DNA of 64,000 nt from contig JACKQC010000014.1 in assembly GCA_024233085.1 (NCBI GenBank), positions 88,187 through 152,186 on the forward strand, given 5' to 3'. Numbering within the stretch: the stretch's first letter is position 1; each line of letters begins with the position of its first letter. The position numbers were made by a program, and so were the translations under genes. This document shows, in pieces, positions 1-9,391 of the stretch. This DNA is from Akkermansiaceae bacterium (lineage in GTDB: Bacteria > Verrucomicrobiota > Verrucomicrobiia > Verrucomicrobiales > DEV007). The notes below the pieces were generated by a model. The model saw only the letters and a list, made by a program, of their open reading frames with translations, searched no databases and had not been told where the DNA came from.

Positions 1-2
1 CC

Positions 3-2747
3 GACTCGGATTCGGATGGCCTGAGCGACAAAGTCGAAATCGAGATCGCCACCAATCCTCTCGCCACCGATTCCGACTGGGACGGCCTTTCGGATGCCGA
101 TGAGCATTTCTCTTTGGCGACCGATCCGCTCGACAGCGATACGGACGACGACCAGTTGTCCGATGGAGTCGAAACCCTTGTTTATGGGACGAATCCAACC
201 CTGGCGGATTCGGATGGGGACGGACAGTCCGATCCCTGGGAAATCTTTCGAGGCACGGACCCGAACGATTCCGAAAGTGTTTGGAATGCGACCGCTCCCG
301 CTTCGGGCGGCGACAGCGACGGGGACGGCATGCCGGACGATTGGGAGATTGCGATGGGGCTTGACCCCGCGAATCCCGCCGATGCCGATGGTGACAGCGA
401 CCGAGATCGAATCTCGAATCTGGACGAATTCCGGCAGCAAACGGAATCGCGCCCGGTTTTCAGGACGGTGACGGATTTGTCGGGACTGTATGCCTACAAC
501 GAACTGGGCCAGATCGGGGAAGTCGTTTCTTCCGGCGACGGAGCGGGGCGCCGTATCCGGGTGTTTCGAGGCGGCGTCTGGGTGGATGCCGGCGCCTATG
601 GCGACGGCGCTTCCAACGGAGGCAATGGGGCGCTCTTGATCGACAATTTTGGAACCATCATCACCCGAAGAGTCGTCGACGGCTTGGCACAAGTGGTCGG
701 CGTGTCGAATCAAGGAGTGCGTCCCTACGGGGTTGGAGATTCTCGCGATCCGATTCCGGGGGCGATTCCGGTTGGCGTCACCCAGCGAGGCCAACTTTAC
801 GGGTATTCCTCGGCGGCGGGAGCCGGCGGGCTGGTTCCGTTTCTGGCCGAACCCGACGGATCGGCCGAGATCCTCGCCGCTCCCGCCGGCGGTGGCGCCT
901 CGAACCTTCGAGTCAGCCGGCGCGGCGGGTTCCTTTCGATCGAAAATGTCTCCGGGGTTCATTGGTACCATGCGGGCGGGTGGGAAACGGCGTCCCCAAC
1001 TCCGGTCGCGGTGTCCGCGATCAATGAATTGGGCAAAGCCGTCGGTTCCCGGGCGACCAGCTTCGGCGACCAGGCGCTCATGATCGAGTCCGCCCGCGTG
1101 CGAACCCTCGGGGATGTTATTTTCGGTCAGCCCGATCCGAGCGGATATATCGAGGAGTCGGAATTGGCGATGCGGGAGTTGCTCGACGGAACACCGGTCC
1201 ACAGCTTGAATGAATTCGACTGGATCGGGAATGAATTCGGGAGGATTCAGGCGAAACTGAACGGAACGATCTTTCAAATTCCCGGTGAAAGCGGCCTCGA
1301 CCCGCGGGCGAACGCCCAGAACTCTCTGGGTGACGCTTCCGGGGAAATGGGCGATCCCTCCGGATTGCCGCCTCAGGATGGAGAGACCGCGCCTCCGGCT
1401 CAAGCGTTTCTCTGGTTGGACGGGAAAATCGTCGGCGAAGATCTCCCCGGCGTCTCCGCTCGCGATCTGAACGATGGCGGTTATTTCGTCCTGATTCCAC
1501 CAACGCCGCTCCCGACGGACACCGCCGATCCGGATGCCGAGCTGCCCTCGAACCCTGAGTTGCCGCCGCGACTGATGGTGGGCTACTCGGACATCGATGG
1601 CGACGGATTGCCCGACGACTGGGAGTTGTTCCACTTCCAATCGCCTGTCGATGGCGATCGCGACGCCGACAGCGACGGCGATGGGCTCCTTAATTGGGAG
1701 GAATTTCTCCTGGGAACCGATCCCCATTCCGCGGATTCCGACGGCGACAAAATCTTGGACGGGTTCGAGGCGAATTTCGGCAGCGACCCGCTTTCGGACG
1801 GCGGGTATTCGCTCGATTTTGACCACGACTGGATTCCCGATTCGTGGGAGGCCGAATCGGGCCTGGACGATCCGAAGGGCGATCCGGACAACGACGGCGT
1901 TTCGAACCTCAGAGAGAGCCAGTGGGGAACCGACCCGTTCGATCGCGACTCGGATGACGATGGTGTCATTGACGGCGTTGAATTGATGGACGGGACCTCT
2001 CCCCTGGACCCCGCTTCCTTCCGTCAATACCAGATCTCGTTTCAGTTGCGCCCCGATCAGGAGGCGACAAAACCGTTCTGGTTCCTCAATACCATCGCCG
2101 AGCCCCTCGGTTATTGGGTTGAAATCGTCGAAACCACCGCCGGCTCCGATGGCGGCGCGCCGGACTGGCTGGCGGTTTCTCCCGAGCTGGGCTCCATCCC
2201 GCGCCGGACCTCCCGGAAATTCACCTTCACCGCTTCGTCCGCGGGCCGGGAGGGGAGCTTCTCCGCCGTGGTGATGATTCGGGACTCGGAAGCCGCGGAC
2301 GGTATTCTCCGGAAAGTCAACGTCACCCTGGAGGTGAATCCGGGGCCGGTCACGCATCTCACCGCCCCGGCTTCCTCGGATGGGCCTTTCGCGGTGGCGC
2401 AGGTGATCGACCTCACCGCCGAGGCGACCATGGCCGACGGAAGCCCCGTTCCGGAAATCGAGTTCTACGCCGATGGAGCCTACATCGGCGAATCCCACGA
2501 GAATCCCGCCACCATTTCCTATCGCCTGCCCGGCCCGATCGACCGCGCGATTCGGTTCACCGCCCTCTCCTACGATTCGACCGGGTTTGCCGGCAAGATG
2601 TCGGGGAATAAAGGGACGGGTCAATTATTGAAAAAGTGCTTGCATTCTGGTTCCGATTCCCCATCCTGCCACAGCCATGAGAAAAGCCCGGTTGATTCGA
2701 GAAGAAGGCGACGCGTTTTACCACTGCATGTCGCGAGTGGTGGATAA
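3..2747 (+). CDS. Truncated calcium-repeat (thrombospondin type 3-like) surface protein, C-terminal part
   Basis: The frame is open from the window edge, so the N-terminus lies upstream; 914 residues are visible. Two blocks of Asp-rich repeats of the form DxDxDGxxD (about residues 1-150 and 530-680) match thrombospondin type 3 or EF-hand-like calcium repeats of secreted adhesins. Between them is a Gly-rich stretch of short beta-type repeats (GQIGEVV, GVWVDAG). After the second block come a BACON/Ig-like segment (about 690-790) and a bacterial Ig-like segment ending near residue 870. The last ~45 residues are Ser/Arg-rich, unlike a surface-protein terminus, and are encoded by sequence leading into and overlapping the transposase gene. 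I infer that the transposon replaced the true C-terminus, including any sorting signal. It is probably non-functional or poorly anchored. Confidence 0.8.
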   Translation, partial: DSDSDGLSDKVEIEIATNPLATDSDWDGLSDADEHFSLATDPLDSDTDDDQLSDGVETLVYGTNPTLADSDGDGQSDPWEIFRGTDPNDSESVWNATAPASGGDSDGDGMPDDWEIAMGLDPANPADADGDSDRDRISNLDEFRQQTESRPVFRTVTDLSGLYAYNELGQIGEVVSSGDGAGRRIRVFRGGVWVDAGAYGDGASNGGNGALLIDNFGTIITRRVVDGLAQVVGVSNQGVRPYGVGDSRDPIPGAIPVGVTQRGQLYGYSSAAGAGGLVPFLAEPDGSAEILAAPAGGGASNLRVSRRGGFLSIENVSGVHWYHAGGWETASPTPVAVSAINELGKAVGSRATSFGDQALMIESARVRTLGDVIFGQPDPSGYIEESELAMRELLDGTPVHSLNEFDWIGNEFGRIQAKLNGTIFQIPGESGLDPRANAQNSLGDASGEMGDPSGLPPQDGETAPPAQAFLWLDGKIVGEDLPGVSARDLNDGGYFVLIPPTPLPTDTADPDAELPSNPELPPRLMVGYSDIDGDGLPDDWELFHFQSPVDGDRDADSDGDGLLNWEEFLLGTDPHSADSDGDKILDGFEANFGSDPLSDGGYSLDFDHDWIPDSWEAESGLDDPKGDPDNDGVSNLRESQWGTDPFDRDSDDDGVIDGVELMDGTSPLDPASFRQYQISFQLRPDQEATKPFWFLNTIAEPLGYWVEIVETTAGSDGGAPDWLAVSPELGSIPRRTSRKFTFTASSAGREGSFSAVVMIRDSEAADGILRKVNVTLEVNPGPVTHLTAPASSDGPFAVAQVIDLTAEATMADGSPVPEIEFYADGAYIGESHENPATISYRLPGPIDRAIRFTALSYDSTGFAGKMSGNKGTGQLLKKCLHSGSDSPSCHSHEKSPVDSRRRRRVLPLHVASGG

Positions 2748-3705
2748 GCGTTTTATTTTCAACGCCAAGGAGAAAAACTATTTCCGCAAATGGATGCGAA
2801 AACTTGAGGCGTTTTGCGGGGTCGAGGTGGTGACGTTTTGCCTGATGTCCAACCATTTCCATCTCCTGATCCGCGTGCCGGAGCGCGAGCGTCTGGCCAA
2901 GCTGACGGTCGAGGCCCTGCTGGAGATGCTGCCGATCCTTTACAACGACACGCAGATGCTTCACATCCGCCAGGAGATCGACCGGGCGCGGGCGTCCGGA
3001 GACGAACGATGGCTGCGTCAGATTCTGGATCGCTACGAATCGCGGCGGGGCGATTTGTCCGTGTTTCTCAAAGAACTGAAGCAGCGATTCACCCAATGGT
3101 ACAACCGCACCAACAACCGACGGGGGACCTTGTGGGAAGACCGATTCAAGAGCGTGCTGGTGGAGGGCTCGGAGGAGGCGCTGCTGACGATGGCGGCCTA
3201 CATTGACCTCAATCCGGTGCGGGCCGGAATGGTGAGCGATTCCAAGGATTATCGGTGGTGCGGCTACGCCGAAGCGGTGGCCGGTCGGCGGGTGGCGCGG
3301 CGCGGGCTGGCGATCATCCTGGAGCAGACCTCATACGGAGTGAACCGCCGGATCACCTGGGCGAACACGGCCACGAAATACCGGCTCCTACTCTTTGGCC
3401 AAGGCGAAGAACGCCTGGGCGATCCGGATTACAGCGTGAAAAGCCGCAAGGGCTTCAGCCAGGAACGGGTCGAGGCGGAGGTCGATCGCGGCGGCAAGCT
3501 CTCGATCCCGGAGATTCTGCGCTGCCGGGTGCGGTACTTTTGCGACGGGGCGGTGTTCGGGAGTGTCGAGTTCGTCAACGGTGTCTTCGAAACACATCGT
3601 TCCCGCTACGGTCCGAAACGAAAATCCGGCGCCCGAAAGATGCGCGGCGCCGAATGGGGCAACCTTCGCGTGCTGCGGGATCTGCGGGCGAATGCCTTCG
3701 GGTGA
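2677..3705 (+). CDS. REP-associated-type tyrosine transposase (Y1 / IS200-like family)
   Basis: A 342-residue protein of the Y1_Tnp superfamily, enzymes that cleave single-stranded DNA through a tyrosine. Near residue 55 is SNHFHLL, the HUH metal-binding motif (His-Phe-His); a later YNRTNNRRGTLWEDRFKS block (about 141-158) and the IDLNPVRAGM block are typical of the RAYT branch. RAYTs usually act in trans on short palindromes and are often single genes without an accompanying tnpB, as here. The gene starts inside the 3' end of the calcium-repeat gene in another frame. Its immediate leader (2605-2670) is AT-rich compared with the surroundings. The C-terminal ~130 residues after the catalytic part are longer than in the smallest RAYTs. 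Family call is firm; which sequence it moves is unknown. Confidence 0.85.
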   Translation: MRKARLIREEGDAFYHCMSRVVDKRFIFNAKEKNYFRKWMRKLEAFCGVEVVTFCLMSNHFHLLIRVPERERLAKLTVEALLEMLPILYNDTQMLHIRQEIDRARASGDERWLRQILDRYESRRGDLSVFLKELKQRFTQWYNRTNNRRGTLWEDRFKSVLVEGSEEALLTMAAYIDLNPVRAGMVSDSKDYRWCGYAEAVAGRRVARRGLAIILEQTSYGVNRRITWANTATKYRLLLFGQGEERLGDPDYSVKSRKGFSQERVEAEVDRGGKLSIPEILRCRVRYFCDGAVFGSVEFVNGVFETHRSRYGPKRKSGARKMRGAEWGNLRVLRDLRANAFG

Positions 3706-4104
3706 AGCGTTCGCCGCGGGAAATTTTTCCAATTGGTCAGATAGGGAGAAGGAGATCGGCGAAGAGCCGACAAGTTCGGACGGTAAACCGAAGTCAATAC
3801 AACGATTCAAACCCGAATTTCATTGTCCCATTTCATCGGTTCGCTGGTATCCACGGGAATTCGTGAAGGAAAAGGCGAAGATTCCTGTCGGAACCTTATC
3901 CATTAAGTAGGCGGATCGGGGATTGAGCTACGGTGGATATCGCGAGCGGTCCGTAATCGATTTTTTTTCCGTGCGAAAGAGGAAGGCTCCTTCCAGAATC
4001 CAGCTTTCCGTTTTTCAAATTTCCAAAATACCGATACTCAGCAAAGCCAAAACAAAGATTATTCGACGTTCCGGTCTTTTCGCATCACCGTTGGCGGTTT
4101 CGAA
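3706..4104. other. Intergenic region downstream of the transposase, AT-rich, no gene seen
   Basis: This 399-nt gap has short open frames in several phases but none with recognisable domains or good codon composition. I found no continuation of the interrupted calcium-repeat protein in it. The second half (about 3905-4080) is markedly more AT-rich than the rest of the window, with an eight-T run near 3960, and probably holds the promoter of the following protease gene, although no clear -35/-10 pair stands out. Confidence 0.5.
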
Positions 4105-7100
4105 ATGAGGGCGTTTCTTATTATCGGGTTCCTTTGGCTGAGTCTCGGTCTTCCGATCTCGCCGGTGGCGGGCGAAGAGACCGCGGAAAAGCTCCCGTTA
4201 CCCGCTGAATTGGCACCGATCCGGCTGGCCTCATCCCCGGCGCTCTCGCCCGACGGAAGCCGAATCGTCTTTTCCTGGGCGGGCGATCTCTGGATCTGCC
4301 GAAGCCGGGGCGGAACCGCCCGGCAATTGACGGCTCATCCCGCCTATGAGAGCAATGCCGCGTTTTCGCCCGATGGCGAGTCAATCGCCTTCACCAGCAA
4401 CCGGACGGGCCAGGATCAAGTCCATGTGATGCCGGTTCGGAACGGTATTCCCCGACAGATCACGTTTCATTCGGAGGGTTCGCGTCTCGTGGAATGGTAT
4501 CCCGACGGCCGGTCCGTGCTCATCGAAGGGGTTCGGGACTTTGGCACCCGGAGCGCGTCACGATTTTTCCGCGTTCAAATCGACGGCCGACATCCGGAAT
4601 CGCCGCTTTTTGACGCGGAAGGCCATTCCGGTTCCCTTTCACCGGATGGGAAGAAACTCCTCTTTTGCCGGGAAGGCGGCGATCTCTATCGAAAAGGGTA
4701 TCGTGGCACCCGCGCCTCGCAGATTTGGCTGGCGGAAGGTCTCGAAACGGACAAGCCCACTTTCCGCCAGTTGATCGCGCGCGCCACCGGAGCGCGATCG
4801 CCGATGTGGAAGCCCGACGGGTCCGGTTTCTACTATCTCGGCGATCACGGCTCCGGCAAACGCTTCGACGTCTGGGAACGCGATCTGGCGTCGGGGAAGG
4901 AAAGCGCGCTGACAAATTTCGAGGACGATCCGGCCATCGGTCCCGCGATTTCCCGCGATGGCTCGGTGATCGTGTTTCGGAAGGCATTCGACTTCCAGCG
5001 CCTCGCCCTCGGGACCGGGGTTTCGGAGAAGGCGAGACTGCGTTCCGTGGATCTCCAGGCGTCCGCCGACACATTGCCGGAACGGGAGGTTCGGCGGCTG
5101 TTGAACAGGGCGACCAACGTCGCCTTTTCCGGCGATGGCCTGGAGATGGTGTTCTCCGCGGGGGGCGACCTCTGGGCGATGGACACCGAACTGCGCGAGC
5201 CAATTCCCGTGACCCGAACGCCCGAAGAGGAGCGGGAGCCGGTCTTCTCGGCCGATGGAAACTCGCTCTTTTTCATCCGGGACAGCGGCATCGGCGCGGA
5301 GGTGTTCGCCGCCCGCCGGACGGACGCGAAGCAATACTGGTGGCGAAACCGCGCCTTTTCCGAGACCCGCCTGACGCGGGACGGTACCGCGAAACAGAAT
5401 CTGCAAGCCGTTCCCGGCGCCAAGCGAATCTCGTGGGTGGCCGGCCGCGGCGATCTCTGGAGCGCGGACCTGGATGGGAAGAATGCCCGGCGCCATCTCG
5501 CCGGTTGGAGTCGTCCGGAGTACGATTGGTCGCCGGACGGCAAGTGGATCGCCTGGGCGGTGGACGATGACGATTTCAACCGGGACGTCTGGATCGCCAA
5601 CGCCGCCGGCGAAGGAAAGCCCCACAATCTCTCGCGTCATCCGGACAACGACTCGAACCCCGTCTGGTCGCCCGACGGCAAGGTCCTCGCCTTCACCGGG
5701 CGGCGTTTCGATCGGGAGACCGACATCTACTATGTTTACCTGAGCCGCGCGGACGACGAGAAAGATCGCCGGGACCGCACCCTCGAATCCGCGCTCGAGA
5801 AACTGGACAAAGCCCGCAAGAAACCCGCACCGGCAACCGCACCCCCAAAAACCGGCGCCCCACCACCGCCCGGAAAGACCGAAGTTCCCTCGCCCGCGTC
5901 CTCCGGTTCGGGCGAAATACCGGACGCCCCCGGCGATGCGGTCGCCCAGCCCGATCCCAAGGCGACCGCCGCTCCTCCCAAGCCGACCGGTCCGGCGCTC
6001 CCGGAAACCCACATCGATTTCGACGATCTTTCCGAGCGGATTCGTCGGATCGGCATTTCCGACGTGACCGAAACGAACCTATTCTGGTCCCACGATTCCA
6101 AGCGCCTCGGTTTCAGCGGGGAGGTCAAAGGCGTGAAGGGCACGTTTACCGTCACGTTTCCCGACAAGTTCGCGCCGGTGACGCTTTCCACCAAGCAGGG
6201 TTCTCTTCAGCGCTGGATCGCCCGGGACGACACCCTGCTCTGGATGGTGGACGGACTGCCGGCTTCGCTCTCGAAAAACTCGCTGCGCACCTTCGGGTTT
6301 TCGGCCCGGCAGACCTATCGTCTCGCGGACTATCGGCGTGCAGGGTTCCGCCAGATCTGGGGAACGATGCGAGACACCTGGTACGACGAAAATCTTAACC
6401 ATCTCGATTGGGATTCCGTCCGGATAAAATACGAGGACGCCGCCGCCGAGAGCCCCGACACCCGGACCTTCGATCGGGTGGTGGCGATGATGCTCGGCGA
6501 ACTCAACGGCTCGCATCTCGGATTCAAATCGAGCGCGGCGGAAGACTTCAAACCCGCGCAAGGTTGGCTGGAGGAAACCGCCCATCTCGGCGTGACCTTC
6601 GATCGATCCTTCGCCGGCCCCGGCCTGAAAATCGAAACCGTGCTTCCCAACGGTCCGGCCGAGCACGAACGATCGGAGCTTTCGCCCGGCGAAACGATTC
6701 TCGAAATCGACGGCACGCCGGTGTCGCGGGAGGCCGATCTGACGTCGATCCTCAACGGACCGCCCCAGCGCGACATCCGGCTGAAAGTCGCCCCGGCCAA
6801 ATCGCCGAACGGCGACGGCTTGAAAGCCGTCCCCCGCGAGGTTTTTCTCCGCCCCATCGGCTATACCAGGGCGCGAGAACTGATGGGCGATGCCCGGCTC
6901 GAGAAACGCCGGGAATCGATCGACAAACTGAGCGGCGGCACCATCGGCTACGTGTCGGTTGCCCGGATGGCCTGGGACGAATTCATTCGATTCGAGGAGG
7001 AAATCTTTGCGCGCGGGCACGGAAAGGAGGGTCTGATCGTCGATGTGCGCGACAACGGCGGCGGATTCACCGCCGATCATCTGCTCACCGTCCTGACGCC

Positions 7101-7554
7101 GGCGGAACACGCCGTGACCGTGCCTCGCGGCGGCGGGCCGGGCTATCCGCAGGATCGCCGGGTTTACGCGTCCTGGAGCAAGCCGGTGGTCGTGCTCTGC
7201 AATCAGAACAGCTTTTCGAACGCCGAGATTTTCAGCCATGCCATCAAGGAACTCGGCCGCGGCAAACTCGTCGGCGTTCCCACCGCGGGAGGAGTCGTTT
7301 CCACGGGAGCGACCGGCATCCGCGATCTGGGCACGCTTCGCCTCCCCTTTCGGGGCTGGTATCGGCGGAGCGACGGCGCCGACATGGAACTCAACGGCGC
7401 CGTTCCGGACTTCGTGGTCTGGCCCGAGCCCGGAGACGAGGCCGCCGGTCGTGATCGGCAGGTCGAGAAAGCCGTCGAGGTTCTGAAAAAGGAAATCGCC
7501 ACCGCGAAGGCCCAGCCCAAACCGAAACTCGTCCCGGCCAGCGAGCGGAACTGA
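4105..7554 (+). CDS. Tricorn protease homologue, secreted S41 family peptidase
   Basis: 1149 residues. A hydrophobic leader (about 1-23, ending near VAGEE) suggests export. Residues ~30-560 carry repeated SPDG/PDGKxL beta-propeller blades of the PD40/WD40 type, as in the two propellers of archaeal tricorn. A Pro/Ala-rich linker (~571-632) follows, then more propeller, a C1 region with GELNGSHLGF (~797-806, matching the Ser-His pair of the tricorn active site), a PDZ domain (~815-925) and the S41 peptidase core with RDNGGGF and NQNSFSNAE (~1033-1041), the latter holding the expected nucleophilic Ser. In the family these enzymes degrade oligopeptides. The ATG at 4105 is chosen because the signal peptide begins there. 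The long low-complexity linker inside the propeller region is unusual for tricorn. Confidence 0.9.
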   Translation: MRAFLIIGFLWLSLGLPISPVAGEETAEKLPLPAELAPIRLASSPALSPDGSRIVFSWAGDLWICRSRGGTARQLTAHPAYESNAAFSPDGESIAFTSNRTGQDQVHVMPVRNGIPRQITFHSEGSRLVEWYPDGRSVLIEGVRDFGTRSASRFFRVQIDGRHPESPLFDAEGHSGSLSPDGKKLLFCREGGDLYRKGYRGTRASQIWLAEGLETDKPTFRQLIARATGARSPMWKPDGSGFYYLGDHGSGKRFDVWERDLASGKESALTNFEDDPAIGPAISRDGSVIVFRKAFDFQRLALGTGVSEKARLRSVDLQASADTLPEREVRRLLNRATNVAFSGDGLEMVFSAGGDLWAMDTELREPIPVTRTPEEEREPVFSADGNSLFFIRDSGIGAEVFAARRTDAKQYWWRNRAFSETRLTRDGTAKQNLQAVPGAKRISWVAGRGDLWSADLDGKNARRHLAGWSRPEYDWSPDGKWIAWAVDDDDFNRDVWIANAAGEGKPHNLSRHPDNDSNPVWSPDGKVLAFTGRRFDRETDIYYVYLSRADDEKDRRDRTLESALEKLDKARKKPAPATAPPKTGAPPPPGKTEVPSPASSGSGEIPDAPGDAVAQPDPKATAAPPKPTGPALPETHIDFDDLSERIRRIGISDVTETNLFWSHDSKRLGFSGEVKGVKGTFTVTFPDKFAPVTLSTKQGSLQRWIARDDTLLWMVDGLPASLSKNSLRTFGFSARQTYRLADYRRAGFRQIWGTMRDTWYDENLNHLDWDSVRIKYEDAAAESPDTRTFDRVVAMMLGELNGSHLGFKSSAAEDFKPAQGWLEETAHLGVTFDRSFAGPGLKIETVLPNGPAEHERSELSPGETILEIDGTPVSREADLTSILNGPPQRDIRLKVAPAKSPNGDGLKAVPREVFLRPIGYTRARELMGDARLEKRRESIDKLSGGTIGYVSVARMAWDEFIRFEEEIFARGHGKEGLIVDVRDNGGGFTADHLLTVLTPAEHAVTVPRGGGPGYPQDRRVYASWSKPVVVLCNQNSFSNAEIFSHAIKELGRGKLVGVPTAGGVVSTGATGIRDLGTLRLPFRGWYRRSDGADMELNGAVPDFVVWPEPGDEAAGRDRQVEKAVEVLKKEIATAKAQPKPKLVPASERN

Positions 7555-7573
7555 CCGCCTCCCCTCCCCGCTC

Positions 7574-8995
7574 TCAGGCTCGCTCCTCGTCCTCGTCGCG
7601 ATAAGCCCGCGCGAGCAGGGAAACCGGATGGCTGACGATCGCGGGCGCGCTTCGCGCCGCGGCCAATCCGTTCTCGACCTGCAAGTGGCAACCCGGGTTG
7701 GCGGTCGCCACCACCGAGGCGCCGGCGTCCACAATATTGGACACCTTTTCGCGCTGGAGTTTCCCGGCCTGCTCGGGTTGCGTGATGTTGTAAATGCCCG
7801 CGCTCCCGCAGCAATGGGTCGCGTCCCGCAACTCGATCAACTCGATCCCGGGTATCGCGCGAAGAATTTCTCTCGGCTGGACCGAAATTCCCTGGCCGTG
7901 ACAGAGATGGCAGGCTTCGTGATAGGTGACGCGGCAACGCTCGCCGCCTCCGCCCGGCCGGCGAAAGCCAATCTCGACGAGCCACTCGGAAATGTCGCGC
8001 GCCTTTGCGTCCCAGACCCGGGCGCGGTCGGCGTAAGCCGCGTCCTCCGCCAGCAGGTGAGCGAAATGCTTCAAATGGGATCCGCAACCGGCGGCATTCG
8101 TGACAACGGCATCGAGCGCGTCGAGATCGAAGGCATCGATCAGGTGTCGGGCCTGGACTCTGGCTTGATGGAGATCGCCGTTGTGGGCGTGAAGCGAGCC
8201 GCAACATCCCTGGGAACGCGGCGTCACCACCTCGCACCCGTTCGCGAGCAGCGCATCGGCGGTGTCGCGGTTGATGTCGGAAAACACGAGATCCTGCACG
8301 CAGCCGGTGAGCAGGCCAACCCGATAGCGGGGGGGATTGCCGCCGCCGGGCGACTCGACGGGCGCGATCAGGGCGTCGGAGAAATGCCGTTTCACGCGGG
8401 GCGTGGAAGGCTCGAGGTCGCGCAGGTTTTTTGGCAGGAGCCGCGTCAATCGCAGTGCCCGCACCGCCGCGCAGGCGCCGCTGGCCTGATAGAGCCACAG
8501 CAACCGTCCGGCGAGGCGCAGCATCCATGGTTTCGCGAACAGTTGCCGAAGCGTCAGCCATCGCCAAAACCGGCGCCGGGGCGAGGACAGCACACCGCGG
8601 GCCTCGATTTCGGCCCGGGCGTTCTCGAACAGTTCAGGGTAATTCACGCCCGCCGGGCAGGCCGTGGTGCAGGCGAGACAGCCAAGGCAGTAGTACATTT
8701 CCTCTCCAAACTCCCGCGTCACCTCCAGTTCCCCGTCCGCGACGGCCCGCATCAGGGAGATGCGCCCGCGGGGGCTGTTCCGTTCCCGTTTGGTCTCCAG
8801 ATAGGTCGGGCAACTCGGCAGGCACATCCCGCAGTGCATGCACTGCTGGACCACCGAGTAGTCGAGATCGCTGAGAAACCGAACGGAGTGAACCGCTGAT
8901 TTTCGCTGATTTTCGCTGATAGGTTCTTCAATCAAGTCTTTTGGAGAGTAGACGGCGTTCCAATCGAGGTCGCCGGGTTTGCGGAAGTTGCGCAA
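7574..8995 (-). CDS. glcF: Glycolate oxidase iron-sulfur subunit
   Basis: 473 residues. Two 4Fe-4S ferredoxin motifs are present, CMHCGMCLPSCPTY (~51-64) and CLGCLACTTACPAG (~100-113), followed by two CCG domains with GCCGSLHAHNGD (~264) and HCCGSAGIYN (~393). This is the electron-transfer subunit that pairs with GlcD to oxidise glycolate or a related 2-hydroxyacid. No ATG lies upstream of the first cluster; the best start is TTG at 8995, with GGTGA five nt before it, immediately after the stop of the GxxExxxY gene. About residues 25-37 (ISENQRKSAVHS) are encoded by a CGCTGAT decamer array, so the N-terminus carries translated repeat DNA. Gene order is glcD, GxxExxxY, glcF, so the two glycolate oxidase genes are split by an inserted gene. 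Confidence 0.88.
   Translation of the reverse strand: MRNFRKPGDLDWNAVYSPKDLIEEPISENQRKSAVHSVRFLSDLDYSVVQQCMHCGMCLPSCPTYLETKRERNSPRGRISLMRAVADGELEVTREFGEEMYYCLGCLACTTACPAGVNYPELFENARAEIEARGVLSSPRRRFWRWLTLRQLFAKPWMLRLAGRLLWLYQASGACAAVRALRLTRLLPKNLRDLEPSTPRVKRHFSDALIAPVESPGGGNPPRYRVGLLTGCVQDLVFSDINRDTADALLANGCEVVTPRSQGCCGSLHAHNGDLHQARVQARHLIDAFDLDALDAVVTNAAGCGSHLKHFAHLLAEDAAYADRARVWDAKARDISEWLVEIGFRRPGGGGERCRVTYHEACHLCHGQGISVQPREILRAIPGIELIELRDATHCCGSAGIYNITQPEQAGKLQREKVSNIVDAGASVVATANPGCHLQVENGLAAARSAPAIVSHPVSLLARAYRDEDEERA
8891..8923. repeat. Decamer array nnnCGCTGAT x3, left end of GxxExxxY cassette, inside glcF
   Basis: Three tandem decamers (AACCGCTGAT, TTTCGCTGAT, TTTCGCTGAT) followed by AGG. 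The array is translated as part of the GlcF N-terminus. The inverted counterpart lies at 9347-9367, beyond the GxxExxxY gene. The same architecture is seen at 59339-59368 and 59896-59928. Confidence 0.85.
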
Positions 8996-9334
8996 TTAAT
9001 TCACCAGAGTTCGTGTGATACGCAGGTAGTTGAGAGGTTGTGCCTCATGCTCGGGCTGGAGTTCTTTCACCGCCTTCAATTCCACAATTACTCTTTCGAA
9101 AACGAACAGGTCGGGAACGTATTTCTTCAAGAGCCCCTGTTCCTTGTAAAGGATCGTGAGTTCGCGTTGCGGTTCGAAGGGAATCTCCCGCGCCTGGAGT
9201 TCTCTTTCCAAGGCCTCCTGATAGACCGGCTCGAGCAAGCCAAATCCCAGTTCGTTGTTCACCTCCATCGCCGCGCCCACGACCCGATACCCCTCCTCCG
9301 CAAATGGTTCCCGGCTTCGAAAGCTCGATTTCAT
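8996..9334 (-). CDS. GxxExxxY protein (PD-(D/E)XK nuclease-like), C-terminally shortened
   Basis: 112 residues from the ATG at 9334; a TTG at 9343 in the same frame is possible. The motif GFGLLEPVYQEAL (GxxExxxY) and later VPDLFVFERVIVELKAVKEL, with the D...E.K arrangement of PD-(D/E)XK folds, identify the family, whose function is not established. Members usually continue after the AQLLNYLK region with a GLLINFG-type strand; here translation stops at NYLRITRTLVN, so the last beta strand and helix are missing. The stop codon directly abuts the TTG start of glcF. The gene is flanked by inverted CGCTGAT decamer arrays, which suggests it arrived as a unit between glcD and glcF. Confidence 0.75.
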   Translation of the reverse strand: MKSSFRSREPFAEEGYRVVGAAMEVNNELGFGLLEPVYQEALERELQAREIPFEPQRELTILYKEQGLLKKYVPDLFVFERVIVELKAVKELQPEHEAQPLNYLRITRTLVN

Positions 9335-9346
9335 CTCGTCCAAAAA

Positions 9347-9367
9347 AATCAGCGAAAATCAGCGGTT
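9347..9367. repeat. Decamer array, right (inverted) end of GxxExxxY cassette
   Basis: On the minus strand this reads AACCGCTGAT TTTCGCTGAT T, the inverse of the array at 8891-8923. It ends only a few bases upstream of the GxxExxxY start. A further single copy, GATCAGCGGTT, lies at 9382-9392 and shares one base with the TGA stop of glcD. Confidence 0.85.
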
Positions 9368-9391
9368 CCAAATTCCTTTCCGATCAGCGGT

